Below are positions 8,752 to 15,044 of a stretch of DNA of 64,000 nt, one piece after another (position 1 is the first letter of the stretch; the number at the start of each line of letters is the position of its first letter). Source of the DNA: Butyrivibrio sp. NC3005 (GTDB lineage Bacteria; Bacillota; Clostridia; Lachnospirales; Lachnospiraceae). The notes under the pieces are model-generated. The model did not search any database. It was not told where the DNA came from and saw only the letters and a program-made list of their open reading frames with translations. The DNA lies in NCBI RefSeq assembly GCF_000424545.1, contig NZ_KE384206.1:4022-68021 (forward strand), in the 5' to 3' direction. The position numbers were made by a program, and so were the translations under genes.

Positions 8752-10338
8752 TCACTTTTCTTTAGATAACTTTTCGAAATGTTCCTGTGCAAAACCCATT
8801 GGCTGTACACATTCAAGAGTGCCAACATAATTATTTTTGGCATCTCTTACAGCCATATATTTGATAAGTACTGGCTGATTATCACGATTTGCCCATACAT
8901 CCACACAGGAACGTGTACCGTTTCTAAAATCTTCAATAATAGTGCGAACAAGTGGCTCTATTTTAGGCGGATGACAGGAGAAAACCTCTCTATCTAGCGC
9001 CATGATTGGACGTTTGAAGAGTTTTGGCTCTTTTTGTTCGTTGAAATAGCAATTGATGTTATTTTCATCTACAAACGATATCTCTATAGGAATCGTGTTT
9101 AGCATAGCATCAAGCTGATAAGCACTTAAGTGTCCGGATGGGAAATTGATGCAACCTAAAGTCTGAGTAAGATTTTCTATGTGTGTTTTAGGTGTGGCTT
9201 TTTCCCATAAAGGACGCTTTTGGATAAGACATGGTTTGTAATCGTCAAAATCTCTGGCAATATCTTGCCATTCTTTTGTGCTGAAGTTTTTGGCACACAA
9301 TGGAAAAAGAATACTTTCTTCTTTATATATCATTTCTTCAGCTCTTGTAACAACATCATTTAATCTGTTATTCCATTCGGTATCTTCAAGAAGTGAAGAA
9401 AATTCTTTTGCACTTCCTGAAAGATTTTTCATTTCATCTCTAATATCATCATCTACAGACCACATAACATCGGAGGGACCGGCAAATCCGTATTTTTGTT
9501 TCAAAAGAGGGTAGAGTAAATCTCCTTTTTCCGCATAGTGAATAGAGAGTTCTCTGGCTTTATCTAATGCATTTAGTACTTCAGATTTATTCTCCATTGA
9601 TTTTCGGAGATTTTGCAATGCATTAGAAATTGCTTCGTTTTCAAGAGCAAAGATGTTGAGTGGATGATTTGGAATTTCTTTTAGCTCAAGATACTTTTCA
9701 TCGGCACCGTCTTGTCTTTTTACAGGTTTTGCTTTCCTCTTAGAACCAATACCCATACCATAGTTTTTGTCGTTAAGACTTTTTTCTACAGCTTTCTCTG
9801 CGTTTGCTATCTTTTCTGCCTTTGTAGCACCATGGAAAAGAGCAGAGTGAACATCACAAAGTTTTTGTACTTCTGATACGGGCATTCCGCCGGCAATTAA
9901 AGACTGCTCAGCTTTAGCGATTTCTCCGGCTTCTACTTCAGAAAAGTTTTCAACGAAATCTTTTTTTACTGATTCTAAATCTTCACCACTACTAAGACGT
10001 TTAATGTAGTTTTTTAATAGTTCTGTTCTTTCATCGGTATTGTTGTCTTGTGCATGTGATGACTTTTCTTCCAAATTTTTATCAAGTTTTTTTGAAACAA
10101 AATCGGGCATTTTTCCTTCTAAAACAAATCCATTATTTTTAAGTGCTAATACCACATCAATCATGTCAATTCCTTTGACTATGGCACCTTTTGGAATGGT
10201 CATAACCCTTCCAATAGTATTTAATTTGGCTTTGTTTGTAACATCGTTAAAGCCAAGATCTTCCATAATCTGGATGAGTTCTGGATATTCACTGCAAAGT
10301 TCATATACACTTTTCTTTAAATTGATTCGTTTTTCCAT
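8752..10338 (-). CDS. DUF1858-DUF438-hemerythrin-PAS protein
   Basis: A 528-residue cytosolic protein. Residues 1-80 match a DUF1858/ScdA-N type domain (YPELIQIMEDLGF, TIGRVMTIP). Residues about 105-175 match DUF438 (KDFVENFSEVEAGEIAKAEQSLI and the CDVHSALFHG end). About 225-360 is a hemerythrin-like helical domain with HPLNIF, HYAEKGDLLYP and EESILFP metal-ligand segments. About 405-520 is a PAS-like domain. Related proteins are thought to sense oxygen, nitric oxide or redox state through the di-iron and PAS modules; the output is unknown. The ribosome site GAGG precedes the ATG. An 18-base palindrome at 10418 in its upstream region is a possible operator. Confidence 0.85.
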   Translation of the reverse strand: MEKRINLKKSVYELCSEYPELIQIMEDLGFNDVTNKAKLNTIGRVMTIPKGAIVKGIDMIDVVLALKNNGFVLEGKMPDFVSKKLDKNLEEKSSHAQDNNTDERTELLKNYIKRLSSGEDLESVKKDFVENFSEVEAGEIAKAEQSLIAGGMPVSEVQKLCDVHSALFHGATKAEKIANAEKAVEKSLNDKNYGMGIGSKRKAKPVKRQDGADEKYLELKEIPNHPLNIFALENEAISNALQNLRKSMENKSEVLNALDKARELSIHYAEKGDLLYPLLKQKYGFAGPSDVMWSVDDDIRDEMKNLSGSAKEFSSLLEDTEWNNRLNDVVTRAEEMIYKEESILFPLCAKNFSTKEWQDIARDFDDYKPCLIQKRPLWEKATPKTHIENLTQTLGCINFPSGHLSAYQLDAMLNTIPIEISFVDENNINCYFNEQKEPKLFKRPIMALDREVFSCHPPKIEPLVRTIIEDFRNGTRSCVDVWANRDNQPVLIKYMAVRDAKNNYVGTLECVQPMGFAQEHFEKLSKEK

Positions 10339-10417
10339 GATTTTTACCTCTGATTTATTGTGGCTTATTTGTTTTTTCTTATTCTTGAGTATAGTATAAC
10401 AAAGGCAAAATAAAAAA

Positions 10418-10435
10418 GTGTGACATATGCAACAC
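10418..10435. promoter_or_regulatory. Palindromic operator candidate between DUF438 and AGCS genes
   Basis: GTGT-ga-CATATG-ca-ACAC is symmetric at 14 of 18 positions. It lies about 80 bases upstream of the DUF438 start and 70 bases upstream of the AGCS -35 box, and resembles CRP/FNR-family half-sites. No factor can be assigned from the window. The rest of 10339-10500 is AT-rich without a gene. Confidence 0.35.
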
Positions 10436-10504
10436 GAATATATTATTTAAATAAAATATATGCAAGTAAATAGTAATTAATTTGCTGGTCTGTTGCTATA
10501 AACA

Positions 10505-10533
10505 TTTACATAAAAACTAACTTTTGATATAAT
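10505..10533 (+). promoter_or_regulatory. Promoter of the AGCS symporter operon
   Basis: TTTACA at 10505-10510, a 17-base spacer and TATAAT at 10528-10533. It implies a leader of about 128 bases. The leader contains small hairpins (for example CCTG-tttttt-CAGG near 10563) but no recognisable glycine or other riboswitch. Confidence 0.6.
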
Positions 10534-10667
10534 TTCAACGTCGTAAAGCATCAATTTCTTGACCTGTTTTTTCAGGAATCACAAATATTGATAGTGAAAA
10601 TCTAGTTTATTCACTGAGTTAGATATGTCTTAAAAAATTCAACAAAAATGATTATATAAGGAGGATT

Positions 10668-12098
10668 ATGGTAGTAAGTATATTAGATAAAATTGATAGT
10701 GTGATGTATTATCCGGTTTTGATTATTGTATTAACTTTGGCAGGAGCATATTTCACGTTTGTTACTAGAGGTGTACAGATTCGGTTATTTCCAGAGTCTT
10801 TGAGAATACTGATGGAACCATCTAAAGATAAGAATAATATTTCTTCATTGCAGGCGATGCTGGTGTCAACAGCATCAAGAGTAGGAACAGGCAATATAGT
10901 CGGAGTTTCTACTGCACTATGTCTTGGCGGACCTGGTGCATGCTTTTGGATGTGGCTTTTATGCATAATTGGAGCATCATCAGCTTTTATTGAAAGTACA
11001 CTTGCTCAGATTTATAAAAGAAAAGATGAAAATGGTGTTTTTTATGGAGGTCCGGCCTATTATATTGAGAAGGCTTTGAAAGCGCCTAAAATTGCAGGAG
11101 CTTTTTGTGTATTTTTAATAGCTACATATGCAATCGGTTTTAATCTTTTGTGTTCTTACAACCTCCAATCGACTTTTGAAACATATCCGTTCTATGACAA
11201 AGAATCTTCACCGTTTATAATCGGATTGATTCTTGCTGTGTTTACTGGTTATTGTCTTCTTGGAGGCGGTAAAAGAATAGTTAAGCTAACAGGATTTATC
11301 GTGCCGATTATGGGAATTTCATATGTTATTATTTCTTTTGTTGTTATTCTGGTTAACATAAAAATGGTTCCTTCTATGTTCGGGATGATTTTTAGGGATG
11401 CTTTTGATTTTGAAGCGATTTTTGGTGGAATAGCAGGATCATGCATGGTTTATGGCATTAAAAGAGGTTTGTATTCAAATGAAGCAGGTGTAGGATCTGC
11501 TCCAAATGCTTCGGCATCAGCTAAAGTTTCACATCCTGTTAAACAGGGTCTTGTTCAGACTTTGTCTGTATATATTGATACGCTTCTTCTTTGCACAGCA
11601 ACAGCACTTATGTGTCTTTCGAGTGGTGTAGAACGAAATGAAAAAGTGTCTGGTGCGCTTTACGTTCAAAATGCAATCTCAACTGTATTTGGCAAGTTTG
11701 GACCAATTTTCATTACCTGTGCAATGATTTTATTTGCGTTTACAACGTTACTTGGAAATCTCTATTATGTTGATAATGCTATTATTTTCCTGAATAAAAA
11801 GAGAACTCCATCAAAGAAGTTTATGAGATTTTTTCATCTGATATGTGTTGTAGTTATATTTATTGGAGCAATTATTCCTATGGGCGCAGCTTGGTCACTT
11901 GCAGATATTACAATGGGAGGAATGACACTTATTAATCTTCCAGCTTGTATGATACTTGGTAAAGTAGCTATTAATGCTTTGAAAGATTATGAAAAGCAAA
12001 GGAATGAAGGAAAATCCCCGGTTTTTCTGGCTGAAAATATAGGATTGTCAGATGATGATGTTGAATATTGGAAAGAAGATGATGAAATAGTTCTTTAA
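10668..12098 (+). CDS. AGCS family alanine/glycine:sodium symporter
   Basis: A 476-residue polytopic membrane protein. Family signatures include TASRVGTGNIVGVSTAL near residue 70, GGPAYYIEKAL near 125 and the YSNEAGVGSAPNASASA block near 270. AGCS proteins take up alanine, glycine or related small neutral amino acids with Na+ or H+. AAGGAGG stands before the ATG. The following lipoprotein gene begins 28 bases after its stop, so they are likely cotranscribed. The C-terminus is an acidic cytoplasmic tail (DDDVEYWKEDDE). Confidence 0.93.
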   Translation: MVVSILDKIDSVMYYPVLIIVLTLAGAYFTFVTRGVQIRLFPESLRILMEPSKDKNNISSLQAMLVSTASRVGTGNIVGVSTALCLGGPGACFWMWLLCIIGASSAFIESTLAQIYKRKDENGVFYGGPAYYIEKALKAPKIAGAFCVFLIATYAIGFNLLCSYNLQSTFETYPFYDKESSPFIIGLILAVFTGYCLLGGGKRIVKLTGFIVPIMGISYVIISFVVILVNIKMVPSMFGMIFRDAFDFEAIFGGIAGSCMVYGIKRGLYSNEAGVGSAPNASASAKVSHPVKQGLVQTLSVYIDTLLLCTATALMCLSSGVERNEKVSGALYVQNAISTVFGKFGPIFITCAMILFAFTTLLGNLYYVDNAIIFLNKKRTPSKKFMRFFHLICVVVIFIGAIIPMGAAWSLADITMGGMTLINLPACMILGKVAINALKDYEKQRNEGKSPVFLAENIGLSDDDVEYWKEDDEIVL

Positions 12099-12125
12099 AA
12101 AACAAAGGCTAAAAAGGAGAAGGTT

Positions 12126-12776
12126 ATGACAAAATTTTCAAGATTGATGATGATTGCTTTTATGTGTGTTTGTTTTGCTGGATGTGGAGCAAAGAGTGAT
12201 GATGCTAAAAATGCGCCCCAAGGCGTAACAGGGGAGGTTGTTCAGAATTCTGTAACACAGGATAAAACCGCAGATGAAAATCAAAATTTAGATGGTAATA
12301 CTAATGAAAGTGGTAATGCCACTAGCGGTAATGAAGACACAGGTAGTACTTCTTCAAATGAAGGAGTATCAACGATTAATGATCCAGCATCGGAAAATCA
12401 AGAATCTGGAGTATACTATATAAGCGGTAATCTTCAATCATCTAAAAAAAGTGAGTCAGGCAAGCCGGATCAATCTGGGGTTTTGCAGGCAATTATTTAT
12501 GAAGCTGGTATTAATGGAGATGCGCTTAGAATCGTTGGCACAACTAATTTTAGAAACTTCATGGATCAAGATGTAGTGGGAGTTAATCCTGAGGAAGTTA
12601 TAGAATTAAAGCTTACAGAGAGCACTACATATTTGTGTATGGGTGGTGAGGATGGCTCCCAGGAGATGACAAAAGAAGAATTTGCACAGACTCTTCAAAG
12701 CTGCCTTGATTCTGGGCTGTTACTCGATATTCAGGTTTCAAATGGTGAAGCGGCAGTTATTATGCTTTGCTCATAA
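12126..12776 (+). CDS. Hypothetical lipoprotein downstream of AGCS
   Basis: A 216-residue protein. A signal with lipobox CFAGC (Cys about 20) is followed by about 80 residues rich in Asn, Ser, Gly, Thr and acids, a surface spacer. A folded domain of about 110 residues (from VYYISGNL) comes last, containing TNFRNFMDQDVVG and TTYLCMGGEDG. No known family is recognised. AAGGAGAAGG precedes the ATG. It is probably cotranscribed with the symporter, and a strong hairpin follows at 12812. Confidence 0.75.
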   Translation: MTKFSRLMMIAFMCVCFAGCGAKSDDAKNAPQGVTGEVVQNSVTQDKTADENQNLDGNTNESGNATSGNEDTGSTSSNEGVSTINDPASENQESGVYYISGNLQSSKKSESGKPDQSGVLQAIIYEAGINGDALRIVGTTNFRNFMDQDVVGVNPEEVIELKLTESTTYLCMGGEDGSQEMTKEEFAQTLQSCLDSGLLLDIQVSNGEAAVIMLCS

Positions 12777-12811
12777 TGGTATTAAAAAGGAAAAGCTGAG
12801 TCTTTTATATG

Positions 12812-12863
12812 AGTCCCCCTAAGTAGGCAAGGTGAATAACCCAATCTACTTAGGGGACTTTTT
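12812..12863 (+). terminator. Strong hairpin terminator, possibly the left end of an IS remnant
   Basis: AGTCCCCCTAAGTAG (12812-12826) pairs almost fully with CTACTTAGGGGACT (12846-12859), followed by a T-run. It ends the AGCS-lipoprotein transcript. Because a transposase-like start codon follows within a few bases, it could instead be the insulating hairpin commonly found at IS ends. Confidence 0.8.
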
Positions 12864-12938
12864 ATGTCCAAATATACAGCGGAAATAAAGAAAGTTGCAT
12901 GTAAAGATTTTTTGGATGGTAACTTATCACACAAGCTC
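12864..12938 (+). pseudogene. Remnant of an IS3-type transposase OrfA N-terminus
   Basis: From an ATG at 12864, 25 codons read MSKYTAEIKKVACKDFLDG and then NLSHKL. This strongly resembles the opening of IS3-family OrfA proteins (typical pattern MSKYt.EfKlkvvk.yl.G.lSy..lA). One residue seems lost after EIK. The resemblance stops where the frame meets the end of the recombinase gene on the other strand. No OrfB and no right end are present, so this is a truncated scrap. Family identity is from memory of the pattern. Confidence 0.5.
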
Positions 12939-13493
12939 TGTATATGCTTGAAGCATTTGGTCTTCCTCATAGGAGCTTACTCCAAGGTATCTTTGAGTGA
13001 TTGCAGGACTACTATGTTGATAAAAGTTCATGACTTTGATGATATTGTAGCCACTTGCTTCGTATAGATTCATTCCACAATATTTCCTGAATGAATGAGT
13101 AGATATGTTTTCATACTCTAAATAGTAGCAGACTTTTTGCAGATATTTTTGAACGGTTCTTTCTGTAATCGGGAAGATTCGTTCATCTTTTTTTATTTTA
13201 TTTTCTTTTATGTAAGCATTAAGATGCTTATAAAAATCTGTACTTATTGTCTTGTATCTTCGTTTCTTTGTTTTGTGTTCGACAATATTAATCTTATATA
13301 ATCCGCCTGCAAAGATGAAGTTTGAAGGCTTTAGTGCCAAAACATCTTCGATTCGTATTCCGAGATTTGCTTCAGTTATTAATGCTTCAGCGATTCTGGT
13401 ATTTGGTCTAAACCACATGGAGCCTTTTCTCATTGTGTCTATTATTTCTTTGTATTGTTCCTTTGTTAAAGGAACAGTTGTATATGATCCCAT
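12927..13493 (-). CDS. Short tyrosine recombinase (catalytic domain only)
   Basis: A 188-residue site-specific recombinase. All catalytic positions of the family can be traced: Arg47 in GIRIEDV, Lys near 74 in HKTKKRR, His133-x-x-Arg136 in HSFRK, His160 in QHSSP, and the Tyr169 nucleophile in TQRYLG. The N-terminal core-binding (SAM-like) domain is missing, so it is about half of the usual length. CGGAG precedes the ATG. Its stop lies against the IS3-type scrap at 12938. It could be a degenerate phage or ICE integrase, or one of the small stand-alone recombinases found in plasmids and islands; the intact residues favour activity. Confidence 0.85.
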   Translation of the reverse strand: MGSYTTVPLTKEQYKEIIDTMRKGSMWFRPNTRIAEALITEANLGIRIEDVLALKPSNFIFAGGLYKINIVEHKTKKRRYKTISTDFYKHLNAYIKENKIKKDERIFPITERTVQKYLQKVCYYLEYENISTHSFRKYCGMNLYEASGYNIIKVMNFYQHSSPAITQRYLGVSSYEEDQMLQAYTELV

Positions 13494-13804
13494 TATATTT
13501 CTCCGTATTTTGATTGCTTTTTGTATCCTAAATCACAGCAAAAATATTGTTTCGAATGCAAAATTTTCTAATGATAAATTTGGGGCTAGTACGGTTACCA
13601 GTTTTTTCGGGTGAAAACAATAACCTATGAGTTCTGAAAAATGTGTTCTGATCTAATTCGCATGTACGAAACAGGCTTTTTTAGTAATTTATTGATAGAC
13701 CATACAAATTTATCTATACGCCTTATATCTCATATTATATCGCAAAAGACGCTTAAAATCCACATTTTCTAGTTCGCAAATTATGCAATATCCGCACTTT
13801 TGTA
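13494..13804. other. AT-rich intergenic stretch in the mobile-looking patch
   Basis: No gene is supported. It holds the upstream region of the recombinase (minus strand) and a near-palindrome TTCGCATGTACGAA near 13657 that could be a protein-binding or attachment site. Nothing else stands out. Confidence 0.4.
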
Positions 13805-13838
13805 TGTATAACAATGTTTAACATGTATATGTTATACA
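13805..13838. promoter_or_regulatory. Inverted-repeat operator candidate upstream of the RHH protein
   Basis: TGTATAACA (13805-13813) and TGTTATACA (13830-13838) are exact inverted copies. Between them lies the similar TGTTTAACA (13815-13823). The cluster lies immediately upstream of the -35 box at 13847. Such an array suits a ribbon-helix-helix autoregulator. Confidence 0.5.
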
Positions 13839-13846
13839 CAACAGTA

Positions 13847-13875
13847 TTGAACAGTCGAGTTTATAATGCTATAAT
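13847..13875 (+). promoter_or_regulatory. Promoter of the RHH/coiled-coil gene
   Basis: TTGAAC (13847-13852), a 17-base spacer and TATAAT (13870-13875). The transcript leader then contains a hairpin, GATTTTTTTGCCAA (13901-13914) with TTGGCGAAAAATC (13931-13943). Confidence 0.6.
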
Positions 13876-13995
13876 ATTACTTGTAGGAATGAAAAAATAA
13901 GATTTTTTTGCCAAAAAAAGCAGATGGTTCTTGGCGAAAAATCTGTTTTACAATCATATACACGGTTAATATCATAATGGATAAGGATAAGGAAA

Positions 13996-14952
13996 ATGGC
14001 AGAGAAACTTACCAAAAGAGAAGAAGCACTATTAGAAGAAACAACTCGTGACAATACAACAAAGGTTCGAGGATTTAGATTAGATGATGAAACACATGAT
14101 GCCTTTAGAAAAATCGCAGAGAAGATTGGTGGAAATCAACAACATGTAATGGCTCAGTTGATTGCTACATATGAAGGGCAAAGCGAAAAGAACAACCTCG
14201 AAAGTGGCTCTGATGTTTTGGAAACATTTGAAAACTATCAGGAAATAATGCGAGGTATGATGTTAGACCTACTAAAAAATATTCAGAATGCTAAGATACT
14301 GGCAAGAGCGGATTTTGCGAAGCAACTTGAATCAAAAGATTCTATAATTGTAGAGTTGCAGGATAGAATAAAAAATATGTCGGAAAAACTTGAAGAATCA
14401 CAAGAAGAGTTAAAGCCTTTAAAGATCGAATTAGAAGAAAAAGAAAAAGAGTTAGAAAGCCAAAAAATCAAATATGAAGAACTTGAAAACAATTCCAGCA
14501 AGATTCAAAATTCTCTAGAAGAAACAAACAGAAAATTACAGGAAGAACTCAAACAGGCAAAAGAAAATGACAAGAATACTAGAACACTTTATGAAAATAA
14601 TGTCAAAATAATTGTTAAGTTAGAGGATGAAATTTCTTCTTTGAAAAAAGCTGAATCACCAATAAAAGAAAACTTATCAAAGGTTGTAAGCCAAAATAAG
14701 GTTCTTATAACGAGAAATGAATTTCTTGAAAAGGAAAACGAAGATTATAAGGCTAAGATTGAAGCTTTGAAAAACTCCAAGGAGGCTGAAATTCAAATTG
14801 CACGAAAGCAAGCGGTGCTTGAAACAAAAGATGAGATGTTCATGCAGATTCAAAGCATTCGAGAACAGTCCAATAAAGCAATGGAAAAGTATTTAAAACT
14901 TTTAGAAGAAACGAGACAAAATACAGTCCAGAAAACAGATAAAAAAGACTAA
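13996..14952 (+). CDS. Ribbon-helix-helix/coiled-coil protein of a mobile-type patch
   Basis: A 318-residue protein. Residues about 22-60 (KVRGFRLDDETHDAFRKIAE and the following helix with QHVMAQLIATYE) fit a ribbon-helix-helix DNA-binding fold. From residue 95 to 310 the chain is a highly charged, almost continuous coiled coil with Glu/Lys heptads. This layout recalls plasmid KfrA-like DNA-binding coiled-coil proteins and mobile-element regulators; the match is architectural only. AAGGATAAGGA precedes the ATG. The gene stands alone behind a promoter with inverted repeats, next to a tyrosine recombinase, suggesting both belong to a former element. Confidence 0.65.
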   Translation: MAEKLTKREEALLEETTRDNTTKVRGFRLDDETHDAFRKIAEKIGGNQQHVMAQLIATYEGQSEKNNLESGSDVLETFENYQEIMRGMMLDLLKNIQNAKILARADFAKQLESKDSIIVELQDRIKNMSEKLEESQEELKPLKIELEEKEKELESQKIKYEELENNSSKIQNSLEETNRKLQEELKQAKENDKNTRTLYENNVKIIVKLEDEISSLKKAESPIKENLSKVVSQNKVLITRNEFLEKENEDYKAKIEALKNSKEAEIQIARKQAVLETKDEMFMQIQSIREQSNKAMEKYLKLLEETRQNTVQKTDKKD

Positions 14953-15044
14953 GAATCTTCTATATTTAAATGTTTTTGTTTGTAGTTTTTTTGCTACTGT
15001 GATAGGATAAAGTAAATTGATTAGAAAACTATCGGAGGAGTAGC

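Noticed and set aside
10540-10667. Glycine riboswitch before the AGCS symporter
   Set aside because: The leader lacks the conserved GGAGAG and tandem aptamer features.
12864-13067. A 67-codon plus-strand frame read as a functional gene
   Set aside because: Only the first 25 codons resemble a transposase; the rest is antisense to the recombinase. Kept as a remnant only.
14953-15044. Possible SAM or cobalamin riboswitch before metH
   Set aside because: The gap is only 92 bases and shows neither a B12-box nor a SAM-box pattern.
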